Assembly: GCA_029279965.1 (NCBI GenBank)
Contig: JAJUHJ010000019.1
Location: forward strand, 1-36,762
Reading direction: 5' to 3'
From: Phyllobacteriaceae bacterium
GTDB lineage: Bacteria > Pseudomonadota > Alphaproteobacteria > Rhizobiales > Rhizobiaceae
DNA length: 36,762 nt
Below the pieces are notes generated by a model, which saw nothing but the letters and a program-made list of their open reading frames with translations, ran no database searches and was not told where the DNA came from. The translations under genes and the position numbers were made by a program. This document shows, in pieces, positions 1 to 8,195 of the stretch (its first letter is position 1; every line of letters begins with the position of its first letter).

Positions 1-1
1 C

Positions 2-301
2 CTGCATGCGATGGAGGATCTCGAGCGCGTGCGATTGCTGTTCGACGATCTCGAAGCGAAGCGCGGGGTCATCGACCTGCTGGGCCGTGCCGAACGCGCT
101 GAAGGGGTCCGCATCTTCATCGGTTCGGAGAACAAGCTGTTCTCGTTGTCGGGATCATCGCTCGTCGTTGCGCCTTACCGTGATCAGGAATCACGCATTG
201 TCGGCGCACTCGGGATTATCGGTCCGACCCGGCTCAATTATTCGCGCATCGTGCCGATGGTCGACTACACCGCACAGTTGGTGGGCCGCATGCTGCGGTG
301 A
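2..301 (+). CDS. hrcA: HrcA, heat-inducible transcription repressor (C-terminal part, 5' end outside window)
   Basis: This open frame runs in from the left edge and encodes about the last 100 residues of HrcA. The segment has the GAF-like/dimerisation end of the family: [22 protein letters not shown], then [33 protein letters not shown] just before the stop. HrcA binds CIRCE operators and represses groESL and sometimes dnaK-type genes, and its activity depends on GroEL. It is followed on the same strand, after 187 bases, by grpE, the common alphaproteobacterial order. The DNA-binding N-terminus and start codon lie upstream of the window, so neither can be judged. No CIRCE element (TTAGCACTC-N9-GAGTGCTAA) is visible between hrcA and grpE. 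Identity is secure from the conserved C-terminal motif. Confidence 0.93.
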   Translation: MHAMEDLERVRLLFDDLEAKRGVIDLLGRAERAEGVRIFIGSENKLFSLSGSSLVVAPYRDQESRIVGALGIIGPTRLNYSRIVPMVDYTAQLVGRMLR

Positions 302-416
302 AGGGTAGGTCCGGGTAGGCAATTGCCCGGGCATGAACGCCGGATTCGGTTCGCATATTCGCACCGTCCACGCCCGGGGGATAGAGCCACCCGGCTGACG
401 CGAGGTGCATCACCCC

Positions 417-445
417 TTGATTTTGCCGTTCCAAACCTCGATATC
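417..445 (+). promoter_or_regulatory. Candidate promoter of grpE
   Basis: TTGATT (417-422), a 17-base spacer and GATATC (440-445) lie 44 bases upstream of the chosen grpE ATG. The -35 side also reads CCTTGATT, close to the CTTG core of alphaproteobacterial heat-shock sigma (RpoH) promoters, so either a housekeeping or an RpoH promoter is possible. A short inverted repeat, CCGGG/CCCGG around 310-330, lies further upstream between hrcA and this site. Confidence 0.4.
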
Positions 446-488
446 CGGCCCGAGTTTTGCAGAAGAGATGCAGAAAAACGGACAGGCA

Positions 489-1154
489 ATGAGCACGCAT
501 CCGAAGGACGACAAGGCACCTGAAAACGCCGCGCCCGAAGAACTGGAAACCGAAGCAGCGATGGCCGATCCGGCAGCCGCCGACGAGGAGGGCAACGAGG
601 CGGCCGCTTCCGAGGGCGAGGTTCTTGTGCGCCTGGCGCAGGAGAACGAGGAATTGAAGGAGCGCGCTTTGCGATTCGCCGCGGAAATGGAGAATCTACG
701 CAAGCGCACGCAGCGGGACGTGGCTGAGGCGCGCGCCTACGGCATCGCGAATTTCGCGCGCGACATGCTTACCGTATCGGACAATCTGCAGCGGGCCTTG
801 CAGGCTGTTACGGAGGAGGCGCGGGCAGACGCCGAGCCGGGTCTGATGGCGCTGGTAGAGGGCGTTGAGATGACGGAACGCTCCATGCTTTCCACCCTTG
901 AAAGGCATGGCGTCAAGCGCATCGATCCGCAAGGCGAGAAGTTCGACCCGCATTTCCACCAGGCCATGTTCGAGGTGCCAAATCCGGATGTGCCGGCCAA
1001 TACTGTGGTTCAGGTCGTCCAGACGGGCTATGTGATCGGCGACCGCGTGCTGCGGCCGGCAATGGTCGGTGTGGCCAAAGGCGGGCCGAAGGCGGAGAAT
1101 GAAAAAGCCCGGGCCCAGGAAGACAACGCCGCTGCCGGTGACGAACAAGGTTAG
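489..1154 (+). CDS. grpE: GrpE, nucleotide exchange factor of DnaK
   Basis: The 221-residue product is GrpE, which releases ADP from DnaK in the cytoplasmic Hsp70 cycle. The N-terminal ~60 residues are acidic and low in complexity. The long coiled-coil helix follows ([34 protein letters not shown]), then the C-terminal beta domain with the family signature [50 protein letters not shown]. The start at 489 (MSTHPKDD) is preferred: it has a GGACAGG stretch 2-8 bases upstream and gives a family-like length, whereas in-frame ATGs at 405 and 468 add an atypical extension. It lies downstream of hrcA and is convergent with lapA. Confidence 0.95.
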   Translation: MSTHPKDDKAPENAAPEELETEAAMADPAAADEEGNEAAASEGEVLVRLAQENEELKERALRFAAEMENLRKRTQRDVAEARAYGIANFARDMLTVSDNLQRALQAVTEEARADAEPGLMALVEGVEMTERSMLSTLERHGVKRIDPQGEKFDPHFHQAMFEVPNPDVPANTVVQVVQTGYVIGDRVLRPAMVGVAKGGPKAENEKARAQEDNAAAGDEQG

Positions 1155-1235
1155 CTCATCGATCCGGAACCAGGAGACGGTTGTCGGAAGCGCCAGACGC
1201 GTGTCAGGAAGCTGAATTTCAAGAGCCGCCGGCGG

Positions 1236-1553
1236 TCACGGCTCCGTGCGGATGAGTTCGCCCGTGTGCGTTTCGCGCTCGCGCTTCAGTTGCTCGGCTT
1301 CCTGGGTGCGTTCGCGCGCCAGACGGCGGTAGCGTCCCTGACGGAACCATGTGGCGACGCTGCCGATGATCATGCCCAGGATCAATGCCAGAATGAGATG
1401 AACGAAGAGAGGCAGTTCGATCGTCAGGTGAGGATTTCCGGGATTGAACGGATCGACCGTCAGGGGCGTCATCGCCCGATTGGCCACGGCCAGCGCAATG
1501 AGAATCAGCGCCAGCGGCACGGCCACGAACACAATAAGAATTTTCTGAAGCAT
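1236..1553 (-). CDS. lapA: LapA-family (DUF1049) small membrane protein
   Basis: The 105-residue protein has two hydrophobic helices, roughly residues 4-24 and 47-68, a short loop between them, and a highly charged C-terminal coiled-coil-like tail (RYRRLARERTQEAEQLKRERE). This is the architecture of LapA/DUF1049 inner-membrane proteins, which with LapB tune LPS synthesis through LpxC turnover in Escherichia coli. No lapB is in the window, so the function here rests on family resemblance. An AAGGGA Shine-Dalgarno sits about 9 bases before the ATG. It starts 20 bases after ihfB and is the last gene of the minus-strand run sppA-ihfB-lapA, an order common in alphaproteobacteria. Confidence 0.75.
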   Translation of the reverse strand: MLQKILIVFVAVPLALILIALAVANRAMTPLTVDPFNPGNPHLTIELPLFVHLILALILGMIIGSVATWFRQGRYRRLARERTQEAEQLKRERETHTGELIRTEP

Positions 1554-1573
1554 ACGGCCGATCCCTTCGACGG

Positions 1574-1858
1574 CTAGCCGTCAGCGTTCAGCCGCTCGCG
1601 CAGCTCTTTTCCCGTCTTGAAGAAGGGAACCCACTTTTCTTCGACATGAACGGTTTCGCCTGTTCGTGGATTACGGCCCGTGCGAGCCGGACGGTTCTTC
1701 ACCGAAAAAGCACCGAAGCCACGCAATTCCACCCGGTTTCCTTGGGCGAGCGCCTCGGTAATCTCATCGAAAATCGCATTCACGATATTTTCTACGTCGC
1801 GCAGAAACAGGTGCGGGTTTCGATTGGCAATGGTCTGCACGAGTTCGGACTTGATCAT
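1574..1858 (-). CDS. ihfB: Integration host factor subunit beta
   Basis: The 94-residue protein of the HU/IHF family begins [21 protein letters not shown] and carries the DNA-binding arm motif [31 protein letters not shown]-beta pairs with IHF-alpha (not in this window) to bend DNA at specific sites, including sigma-54 promoters; rpoN is nearby. The frame is open 27 bases further upstream, but the ATG at 1858 matches the family N-terminus. The gene lies 54 bases downstream of sppA and 20 bases upstream of lapA, probably one operon. The call of beta rather than alpha or HU rests on the length, on GRNPRTGE followed by [23 protein letters not shown], and on the sppA-ihfB linkage. Confidence 0.93.
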   Translation of the reverse strand: MIKSELVQTIANRNPHLFLRDVENIVNAIFDEITEALAQGNRVELRGFGAFSVKNRPARTGRNPRTGETVHVEEKWVPFFKTGKELRERLNADG

Positions 1859-1912
1859 GGTGCTGGTTCCGCCGCTTGGATGCAAGGATAATGGACTGAT
1901 TTTCTTACAGTT

Positions 1913-2881
1913 TCAATCCGCAAAACCGATACGTTCAGGTTGCCAGAGCGACAGGAGGCCGTCAAGAAAGATGCGCTCGAGCCCCAGGCGATGCAGCAGG
2001 TCTTCTTGTGGCGGCAAGCCCAGGACGCCGGCAATCCAGTTGGCGAACCCCGGCAGGAATAATGAACCGCCCGAATTGCGCGGCTTCCACTCGACGATTT
2101 CAAGATCGTCTCCGACACCTTCCTCGACAAGCCACGCCCGCGCCTCCCGCTCACCCCCAAGCGCATCCACAAGCTGCAGGTCGACGGCCTGACGGCCGGT
2201 AAAGACCCGGCCATCCGCGATCTCGAGAACTTGCTCGCGCGACAATGGCCGCCTATCGGCGATGAGATCGATGAACCAATCATAGCTGTCGAGAATCATC
2301 GTCCGCAGCATCTGCAGCTCTTCCTCCGTCGTTTCGTTGAACGGCGAAGGCTCGGCCTTGAGCGGCGAGGACTTCACCTCCTCGACCGAGATGCCGATCT
2401 TGTCCAGAAGCCCTGTGATTTCCGGAAATTGGACGATGACGCCGATCGAACCGACGATCGAGGTCTTGCGGGCGACGATGTGGTCCGTAGCGCTAGCGAC
2501 CATGTAGCCGGCCGAGGCGGCCAGCGTGCCCACCTGCGCCACCACCGGTTTTTCGGCGGCGAGACGGCGGATCTCCTCGAAGATGGCCTCCCCGCCGGCC
2601 GTTGTGCCGCCCGGCGAATCGATGGTGATGATGACACCCTCCACCGCGGGTGATTGGCGCACCCTGTCAAGGACATCCAGAAGCTCTTCGTCTTCCATGA
2701 TGGTGCCCTCGATGCGCACTTGAGCGATGTGTGGCGCAGAGACGCCCATCACACCGTCGAACAACCACTGCGTGGCCGCTGTGAGGGCCAGGACGATGAC
2801 AAGGAAGGTTGCGATGCGCCAGAAGGTCACTTTGCGCCGAAGGCGCCGGCGGTCGATCAGGTCGTCGGCCCGAGTGGACAT
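1913..2881 (-). CDS. sppA: Signal peptide peptidase SppA, short type (peptidase S49)
   Basis: The 322-residue protein is of the short SppA type: one N-terminal membrane anchor (about residues 20-40 of the chosen protein) and a single S49 serine-protease domain facing the periplasm. The nucleophile is the Ser in GTLAASAGYM (about residue 123) and the general base is the Lys in SPLKAEPSPF (about 175). The oxyanion motif IDSPGGTTAGGEAIFE is also intact. SppA digests signal peptides left in the membrane after export. The start at 2881 is chosen because AGGAGA lies 8 bases upstream; an in-frame codon 24 bases earlier lacks such a site. It heads the run sppA-ihfB-lapA and is divergent from lptC across 245 bases. 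Confidence 0.93.
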   Translation of the reverse strand: MSTRADDLIDRRRLRRKVTFWRIATFLVIVLALTAATQWLFDGVMGVSAPHIAQVRIEGTIMEDEELLDVLDRVRQSPAVEGVIITIDSPGGTTAGGEAIFEEIRRLAAEKPVVAQVGTLAASAGYMVASATDHIVARKTSIVGSIGVIVQFPEITGLLDKIGISVEEVKSSPLKAEPSPFNETTEEELQMLRTMILDSYDWFIDLIADRRPLSREQVLEIADGRVFTGRQAVDLQLVDALGGEREARAWLVEEGVGDDLEIVEWKPRNSGGSLFLPGFANWIAGVLGLPPQEDLLHRLGLERIFLDGLLSLWQPERIGFAD

Positions 2882-3126
2882 AAAAGGTCTCCTGTCGAAC
2901 AGCACTTGCCTTGCGTTTTAGATGAAGGCAGGCATATGAGCTACCAATGTTTAGCGTATGGGCTCCATGACAAGAGCCGGGGTTTTGTGGCGCACGAAAA
3001 ATAGCCATATTACAGTGCAACGCGGTGCCTCCGCCCTGGGATGCACGTGCGAAAAGCCGGGACGGCGACTTATACCGTCGTATGCAGGGATGTCACGGGG
3101 CGATGTTTTTTCGTCTGGAGTAGCGA

Positions 3127-3840
3127 ATGAACGGCGCGGCCAATGCTGGAATGAACGAGACCGCCGCGCGTGCCATCAAACGCAGCGAGCGCGGAGAGGA
3201 TGCATTTGCCCGCGCCCGGAGGCATTCGCGTCTGGTGCGCTTGCTGAAATTCGTGCTTCCTGGCGCCGCCCTCGCGATAGCGGCACTTTTTTTCGGGTAT
3301 TCGCTTCTTTTCTCATCGGTGGGAGGCGGCGCTTTCAATCTTGGCTCCACCAGCCTGGAAGACGGCGACCTTGTGATGCACAACCCGTCTCTTGATGGGT
3401 TCACCAGTGAGAACCTGCCTTACAGTTTGACGGCCGCGAGCGCCCGCCAACCGGTCGGCGGCGAGGAGGAAGCAATCAGGCTGGAAGGGATCGAAGCATC
3501 CTTACCCATCGATGAGGACACCCGCGCGACCATCAACGCCGAAACCGGGGTTTTCGACCGGCGGAAGGATCGTCTGGCATTATCGGACGCGATCACCGTG
3601 ACGACCACATCGGGGATGGTCGCCAGGCTGCAATCGGCCGATATCGATATTGCCTCGAACGATCTCAGCACCGATGATCCGGTCGAGATCGAACTGGAGG
3701 GGATGCGTGTGCGCGCCGACAGTTTCCGCGCCACCAATGGCGGCGAAAAGCTGATATTCGAAAAGCGTGTTCGGGTGGAATTGCAGCCGGCCAAGATCAG
3801 GCGTGGAACAGGGCAGGAGGGGAATGGTGTCGATGATTAG
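3127..3840 (+). CDS. lptC: LptC, LPS export protein
   Basis: The 237-residue protein has a cytoplasmic N-terminus of about 37 residues, one membrane helix (LLKFVLPGAALAIAALFFGYSLLF, about 40-63) and a periplasmic LptC/OstA-like beta-jellyroll domain (for example EDTRATINAETGVFDRRKDRLALSDAITVTTTSGM). LptC bridges the LptB2FG transporter and the periplasmic LptA filament in lipopolysaccharide transport. Its 3' end overlaps lptA by 17 bases, implying translational coupling. GGAG seven bases upstream supports the ATG at 3127; an alternative ATG 24 bases downstream is less well placed. The position immediately before lptA and lptB makes the assignment firm although LptC sequences are poorly conserved. 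Confidence 0.87.
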   Translation: MNGAANAGMNETAARAIKRSERGEDAFARARRHSRLVRLLKFVLPGAALAIAALFFGYSLLFSSVGGGAFNLGSTSLEDGDLVMHNPSLDGFTSENLPYSLTAASARQPVGGEEEAIRLEGIEASLPIDEDTRATINAETGVFDRRKDRLALSDAITVTTTSGMVARLQSADIDIASNDLSTDDPVEIELEGMRVRADSFRATNGGEKLIFEKRVRVELQPAKIRRGTGQEGNGVDD

Positions 3841-4387
3841 AAAATATGGTCTGCTGGTGGGCGCGTGTCTGGCTTTTCTCGCCCCTGCTATAGCCACCGC
3901 TCAGGAAAGCGACGGGCAGTTCGGCCGTCTCAGCCTGTCCAGCGATCAGCCCATAGAGATCGAAAGCGACCGTTTCGAGGTGGACGAGAATCAGAGCCTC
4001 GGTGTGTTTACGGGCAACGTCACCGTGGTGCAGGGTGAAACCCTGCTGAAGACCGCACAGATGCGGGTCTATTACAACAACGAGGAGGGCGGCTCCGCGG
4101 CAACGGGAGGCGCGCAGATCGAACGCCTCGAAGCCGATGGCGGCGTTTATCTGGAATCCGAAGGGCAGGTGGCGACCGGGGACAGCGGCAGTTTCGATAT
4201 GGATTCGGAGGTATTGGTGCTAACCGGCGACGAGGTCGTGCTGACGGAAGGTGAAAACGTCATCGTCGGCTGCAAGCTCACGGTGCAGATGCAAACCGGT
4301 CAGGCGACGCTGGAAAGCTGCGCGGACAGGAATGGCTCGGGCGGCAGGGTCAGAATGCTGCTGACGCCCGATTCCCAGGATCGCTAG
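3824..4387 (+). CDS. lptA: LptA, periplasmic LPS-binding transport protein
   Basis: The 187-residue protein begins with a signal peptide (MVSMIRKYGLLVGACLAFLAPAIATA, cut before QES). An OstA/LptA beta-jellyroll follows, with the characteristic IEIESDRFEVDENQSLGVFTGNVTVVQGETLLKTAQMRVYY and a second-repeat region GDSGSFDMDSEVLVLTGDEVVLTEGENVIVGCKL. LptA forms the periplasmic bridge that carries lipopolysaccharide to the outer membrane. The start at 3824 has an AGGAGG site 4 bases upstream and overlaps the end of lptC; longer upstream frames are unsupported. lptB begins 6 bases after the stop. Identity is well supported by the signal peptide, fold motifs and operon. Confidence 0.92.
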   Translation: MVSMIRKYGLLVGACLAFLAPAIATAQESDGQFGRLSLSSDQPIEIESDRFEVDENQSLGVFTGNVTVVQGETLLKTAQMRVYYNNEEGGSAATGGAQIERLEADGGVYLESEGQVATGDSGSFDMDSEVLVLTGDEVVLTEGENVIVGCKLTVQMQTGQATLESCADRNGSGGRVRMLLTPDSQDR

Positions 4388-4393
4388 CCGACC

Positions 4394-5191
4394 GTGGTGG
4401 TTTCGAACACATCCCAGAATGCCGAACCGGCTGTCGAGGAGCAGGAAGGTTCGAATGCAAAGCGCTACAAGGGCACGCTCATCGCGCGCGGGCTCACGAA
4501 ATCCTACAAGAACCGGCAGGTGGTGAGCGGCGTTTCGTTCGGTGTTCGCGCCGGCGAAGCGGTCGGCCTGCTGGGGCCCAATGGCGCCGGCAAGACGACC
4601 TGCTTCTACATGGTGACCGGTCTGGTTCCGGTCGATCGGGGAACGATCCACATCGATGGGCACGACGTGACCTCCATGCCCATGTACCGCCGGGCAAGGC
4701 TGGGCATCGGCTACCTTCCCCAGGAAGCGTCGATCTTTCGCGGACTGACCGTGGAGAAGAACATCCGGGCGATCCTGGAGGTGGTGGAAAAGAGCCGCAA
4801 GGAGCGCGAGCGGACGCTCGACGCGCTGCTGGAAGAGTTCCACATCGATCATCTTCGCAAGGCGCCATCCATCGCTCTTTCCGGTGGCGAGCGACGCCGG
4901 CTGGAAATCGCCCGGGCGCTCGCCAGTCGCCCGAATTTCATGCTCCTTGACGAACCTTTCGCCGGCATCGATCCCATCGCGGTAACGGATATCCAGCAAC
5001 TTGTCCGCCATTTGACGGCGCGCGGTATCGGCGTGCTGATAACCGACCACAATGTGCGCGAGACGCTCGGTCTCATCGATCGGGCCTATATCATTCATGC
5101 CGGTCAGGTGCTCACGCATGGACGCCCGCAGGATATTGTCGGCAATGCGGATGTGCGCAGGCTGTATCTGGGCGAAGCCTTCACGCTCTGA
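4394..5191 (+). CDS. lptB: LptB, LPS export ABC transporter ATP-binding subunit
   Basis: The 265-residue ATPase has all the nucleotide-binding motifs: Walker [15 protein letters not shown]-loop [22 protein letters not shown] signature [15 protein letters not shown], Walker [14 protein letters not shown] and the H-loop [10 protein letters not shown]. The terms [11 protein letters not shown] and FAGIDPIAV are typical of LptB. It energises extraction of LPS from the inner membrane with LptF and LptG, which are not in this window. The start is a GTG at 4394, the first possible start after the in-frame lptA stop at 4385-4387; there is no nearby ATG in this frame and the Shine-Dalgarno is weak, so the N-terminal ~25 residues are less certain. 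It follows lptA directly and precedes rpoN. Confidence 0.95.
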   Translation: MVVSNTSQNAEPAVEEQEGSNAKRYKGTLIARGLTKSYKNRQVVSGVSFGVRAGEAVGLLGPNGAGKTTCFYMVTGLVPVDRGTIHIDGHDVTSMPMYRRARLGIGYLPQEASIFRGLTVEKNIRAILEVVEKSRKERERTLDALLEEFHIDHLRKAPSIALSGGERRRLEIARALASRPNFMLLDEPFAGIDPIAVTDIQQLVRHLTARGIGVLITDHNVRETLGLIDRAYIIHAGQVLTHGRPQDIVGNADVRRLYLGEAFTL

Positions 5192-5233
5192 TAAGGAAGG
5201 GCGCGCAAATATCTCGCTGTCCTGCGTAAAATC

Positions 5234-5263
5234 TTGACAAGCAAATTCCGGGCCAGTTCTATG
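5234..5263 (+). promoter_or_regulatory. Candidate rpoN promoter
   Basis: A perfect TTGACA (5234-5239) is followed after 17-18 bases by TTCTAT/TCTATG (5257-5263), 48 bases upstream of the rpoN ATG. This would separate rpoN transcription from the lpt genes, which end at 5191. The predicted transcript would start near 5269, at the foot of the hairpin listed next. Confidence 0.55.
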
Positions 5264-5266
5264 ATC

Positions 5267-5288
5267 CAGCGCGGATAAGGCCGCGCTG
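5267..5288 (+). other. Perfect stem-loop at the 5' end of the rpoN leader
   Basis: CAGCGCGG (5267-5274) and CCGCGCTG (5281-5288) form a perfect 8-bp stem with loop ATAAGG. It begins at or within a few bases of the predicted transcript start and ends 22 bases before the ATG. No run of T follows, so it is not a classical terminator for the upstream lpt genes. It could stabilise the 5' end of the mRNA or act as a weak transcription barrier. Confidence 0.5.
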
Positions 5289-5310
5289 TTCATTGAAGAG
5301 CCCGGTGCGC

Positions 5311-6798
5311 ATGGCGCTGTCACCCAGCATATCTCTGCGGCAGACGCAATCTCTGGTGATGACGCCGCAATTGCTGCAATCGATCCGGCTGCTGCAGTTC
5401 ACTCATTTCGAGCTGGAACAGTTCATCGCCTCCGAAATCGAGAACAACCCCCTGCTGGAGCGCGAGGAGAAGGAAAATCACGAGGCGGAGCCGGAGAGCC
5501 AAGGTTGGTCCGAAAGCGGTACCGACCACGCGCAATCGATGGCGGAACGGCTGGACAGCTCCCTGGAAAATGTCTTCCCGGACGACCCCGGCCAGCGGGA
5601 GGTCATAGGGCCGGATCTTTCGGCGCAGTGGCGTTCGGCGGCTGGAAACGGGCTCCACCCCACGGGAGAGGGGGATTGGAACCTGGAGGCGATCGCCGCA
5701 GCGCCGATCACCCTGCGCGCGCATGTTCGTGAGCAAATCGCTCTTGCCTTCCGGGAACCGGCCCTTGGCCTTCTTGCACAGGCGCTTGCAGAAGGGCTCG
5801 ATGAGGCGGGTTATCTGGACGCCGACCTTGAAGAGATCGCCGCCAGAACCGGTGCCGACGCGCACATGATCGAGAGTGTGCTTCGCACCTGCCAGCAATT
5901 CGATCCGCCGGGACTTTTTGCACGCAATCTGTCCGAGTGCCTCGCACTGCAACTGGAAGCGCGGGATCGCCTGGATCCTGCCATGCAGATACTGCTCGAG
6001 CACCTCGATCTTCTGGCCAAACGGGATTTTCAGACACTCAAGCGGCTTTGTGGCGTCGACGAGCAAGATTTGATCGACATGTTGAGCGAGATTCGGGCTC
6101 TCGAGCCGAAGCCCGGCATGCGTTTTTCCACCAGCACGGCAGATCCGGTGGTGCCCGACGTGGTGGTGCAGCGCGGGGCGGATGGTGGCTGGACCGTCGA
6201 ACTGAACCCGCAGGCGTTGCCGCGTGTGCTGGTGAATGAGAGCTATTTTGCCGCGGTTTCCGCGCGTGCCACCGCCGAGGAACGGCTCTTCCTGTCGGAG
6301 TGCATGCAGAATGCGAACTGGCTGACCCGCAGCCTCGACCAGCGCGCCAGAACCATTCTCAAGGTCGCTGCGGAGATCGTGCGCCAGCAGGATGCCTTTC
6401 TGATGCACGGGGTGCGTCATCTGCGGCCGCTGCGGCTCCGCACGGTGGCCGAGGCGATCGATATGCATGAATCAACCGTCAGTCGCGTGGCGGCCAACAA
6501 ATACATGCTGACGCCCCGCGGCGTCTTCGAACTGCGCTACTTCTTCACGACGGCTATCGCGGCCGCCGACGGGGGAGATGCACATTCGGCCGAGGCGGTA
6601 CGCGACCGGATTCGCGATCTGATCGATGAGGAAAGGGCCGACGCCGTTCTTTCCGACGATGCGATCGTCGACGTTTTGCGCCGGGACGGGGTCGACATTG
6701 CCCGCCGGACGGTGGCCAAGTACCGGGAAGGCATGAACATTCCGTCCTCGGTGCAGCGCCGCCGCGAAAAGAAAGCGCTCGCCGGAATGAGCGCGTAA
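5311..6798 (+). CDS. rpoN: RNA polymerase sigma-54 factor
   Basis: The 495-residue sigma-54 directs transcription from -24/-12 promoters with AAA+ activators, covering nitrogen metabolism and other inducible functions. The N-terminal Region I is glutamine/leucine rich (MALSPSISLRQTQSLVMTPQLLQSIRLLQ). An acidic Region II follows (about 50-110), then the core-binding domain, the helix-turn-helix (MHESTVSRVAANKYMLTPRGVFELRYFF) and the RpoN box ARRTVAKYRE at about 464-473. The start at 5311 gives the family N-terminus MALS; TTG at 5293 and GTG at 5305 are in frame but less likely. It lies between lptB and hpf-ptsN, the classic order in which sigma-54 is linked to the nitrogen PTS branch. Confidence 0.97.
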   Translation: MALSPSISLRQTQSLVMTPQLLQSIRLLQFTHFELEQFIASEIENNPLLEREEKENHEAEPESQGWSESGTDHAQSMAERLDSSLENVFPDDPGQREVIGPDLSAQWRSAAGNGLHPTGEGDWNLEAIAAAPITLRAHVREQIALAFREPALGLLAQALAEGLDEAGYLDADLEEIAARTGADAHMIESVLRTCQQFDPPGLFARNLSECLALQLEARDRLDPAMQILLEHLDLLAKRDFQTLKRLCGVDEQDLIDMLSEIRALEPKPGMRFSTSTADPVVPDVVVQRGADGGWTVELNPQALPRVLVNESYFAAVSARATAEERLFLSECMQNANWLTRSLDQRARTILKVAAEIVRQQDAFLMHGVRHLRPLRLRTVAEAIDMHESTVSRVAANKYMLTPRGVFELRYFFTTAIAAADGGDAHSAEAVRDRIRDLIDEERADAVLSDDAIVDVLRRDGVDIARRTVAKYREGMNIPSSVQRRREKKALAGMSA

Positions 6799-6831
6799 TG
6801 TCCACATTCCTCAAATCTCCCCCGCCATCGA

Positions 6832-6860
6832 TTGACAAGCGCGAGGGAAGCCACTAGAAG
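6832..6860 (+). promoter_or_regulatory. Candidate hpf promoter
   Basis: A perfect TTGACA (6832-6837), a 17-base spacer and TAGAAG (6855-6860) lie 33 bases after the rpoN stop. A transcript starting near 6867 would have a leader of about 165 bases before the hpf ATG at 7034. Confidence 0.55.
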
Positions 6861-6912
6861 CCCGCCCGCATGAGACGGTTGGATCGGCTGCCGACCTCTT
6901 GGTGTGTTGTGC

Positions 6913-6980
6913 GGCCGAAAGTTACGGGATACCGCGAGTGACCCGGCCTATGGCGTAGCAGAACCTTGTACGCGCAGGCC
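6913..6980 (+). promoter_or_regulatory. Structured hpf leader with two alternative stems
   Basis: Stem A pairs GGCCG (6913-6917) with CGGCC (6944-6948). Stem B pairs GGCCT (6945-6949) with AGGCC (6976-6980) and contains an inner stem GCGTA (6953-6957)/TACGC (6969-6973). Bases 6945-6948 are shared, so A and B cannot form together. A further GGCC at 7021-7024 overlaps the likely ribosome binding site of hpf (AAAGGGCC), so sequestration is conceivable. No oligo-T follows stem B. The structure could be a translational control element or part of a small RNA; I do not recognise a named class. Confidence 0.4.
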
Positions 6981-7033
6981 ACCTGTATAAACTCACAGCG
7001 ATTGAATCCTGATCAGAAAGGGCCGTACCTCAC

Positions 7034-7612
7034 ATGAGCCTCCGCATCTCTGGCAAGCATATGGATATCGGTGATGCGTTCCGCACGCGCATCAGTGACA
7101 GGATCGGCGAAGCGGTGGATAAGTATTTCGACGGGGGCTTCTCCGGACGCGTGACGGTGGCAAAGACAGGTGGGCGCTTCAGCGCGGATTGCACGATTCA
7201 TCTCGACACCGGGACAATCCTGCAAGCCACCGGAGAGGCACAGGACCCGCAACTGGCATTCGACGGAGCCGCCGAGCGCATCGAGAAGCGATTGAGGCGG
7301 TACAATCGAAAGCTGAAATCACATAGCCCGGCCCAGGCCGCCAACGGAGCGGCAGACATGGATCACTGGGTGGTGGAGGCCATTCCGGAGGATGACGAGG
7401 AACTTCCCGAGGATTTCGCACCGACGATCGTGGCAGAATCGAAGCTGCCGCTACGAAGCATGACGGTCGCTTCCGCCGTCACCGAACTCGATTTGACAGA
7501 CAATCCTGTCTTTGTTTTCCGCAACGCCGGGAATGACGCGGTGAACATCGTCTACCGGCGGTCCGATGGAAACATCGGCTGGATCGATCCCTCGGCGGCC
7601 ACCAGCGGATAG
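7034..7612 (+). CDS. hpf: Ribosome hibernation promoting factor, long form
   Basis: The 192-residue protein has the N-terminal S30AE/YfiA ribosome-binding domain (MSLRISGKHMDIGDAFRTRISDRIGEAVDKYFDGG..., about 1-100), a linker and the C-terminal dimerisation domain of long HPF (about 130-190, with the family-typical LPLRSMTVASAVTELDLTDNPVFVFRNAGNDAVNIVYRRSDGNIGWIDP). Long HPF binds the decoding region and pairs two 70S ribosomes into inactive 100S particles in stationary phase. It sits between rpoN and ptsN. An AAAGGG stretch lies about 11 bases before the ATG. The long leader upstream has alternative stems (see the leader entry), so post-transcriptional control is plausible. Confidence 0.95.
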   Translation: MSLRISGKHMDIGDAFRTRISDRIGEAVDKYFDGGFSGRVTVAKTGGRFSADCTIHLDTGTILQATGEAQDPQLAFDGAAERIEKRLRRYNRKLKSHSPAQAANGAADMDHWVVEAIPEDDEELPEDFAPTIVAESKLPLRSMTVASAVTELDLTDNPVFVFRNAGNDAVNIVYRRSDGNIGWIDPSAATSG

Positions 7613-7671
7613 GCCAAATCGCCGGTCTTTCCGCCGGATGTGGGGCGCGGCCGAAGCAGAGGATGCAGAAC

Positions 7672-8136
7672 ATGGATCTCAGCGATCTCATCAAGATGTC
7701 GGCAATACTGCCGGCGCTGAAGGCGAATTCGAAAAAGCAGGTCTTGCAGTTGCTTGCGGAAAAGGCGGCTTCCGAAACGGAGCTTTCGGAGCGCGAGATC
7801 TTCGACACCATTCTCCAGCGCGAGCGCCTTGGCTCCACCGGGGTGGGTAACGGCATCGCCATACCGCATGGAAAGTTGCCTGGAATTACGCGAATCACCG
7901 GTGTCTTCGCCCGGCTTGAAGAACCGGTGGATTTTGATGCGCTGGATGACCTGCCGGTCGATCTCGTCTTCCTTCTCCTGGCGCCCGAGGGCGCCGGCGC
8001 CGATCATCTCAAGGCCCTGTCTCGCATCGCCCGTGTTTTGCGCGATGCCGACACGACGGCGAAAATTCGTGGTACGACGGACGCGGCGGCCATCCATACC
8101 TTTCTTGCGGAAGCGCCCGCGTCCAACGCGGCATAA
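7672..8136 (+). CDS. ptsN: PtsN, EIIA component of the nitrogen PTS
   Basis: The 154-residue protein is a PTS EIIA type-2 domain. It takes phosphate from the PtsP-PtsO relay on the His of GNGIAIPHGKLPGI (about residue 66) and regulates, rather than transports: potassium uptake, kinase signalling and nitrogen/carbon balance are known targets in relatives. Other conserved parts are QRERLGSTGVGNG and PVDLVFLLLAPEGAGADHLKALSRIARVL. The start at 7672 (MDLSDLI) is chosen over the in-frame ATG at 7663 because AGAGG lies 9 bases upstream of it and the family begins MDLSDL. It is 59 bases after hpf, same strand. PtsP and PtsO are not in this window. Confidence 0.95.
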   Translation: MDLSDLIKMSAILPALKANSKKQVLQLLAEKAASETELSEREIFDTILQRERLGSTGVGNGIAIPHGKLPGITRITGVFARLEEPVDFDALDDLPVDLVFLLLAPEGAGADHLKALSRIARVLRDADTTAKIRGTTDAAAIHTFLAEAPASNAA

Positions 8137-8195
8137 GCGCACCGAGCCTGTACCTGTCGCCGAACAGGCTCCCTCTTGCTTCCCACCTGACGAGC

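Noticed and set aside
302-488. CIRCE operator between hrcA and grpE
   Set aside because: No TTAGCACTC-N9-GAGTGCTAA-like repeat is present.
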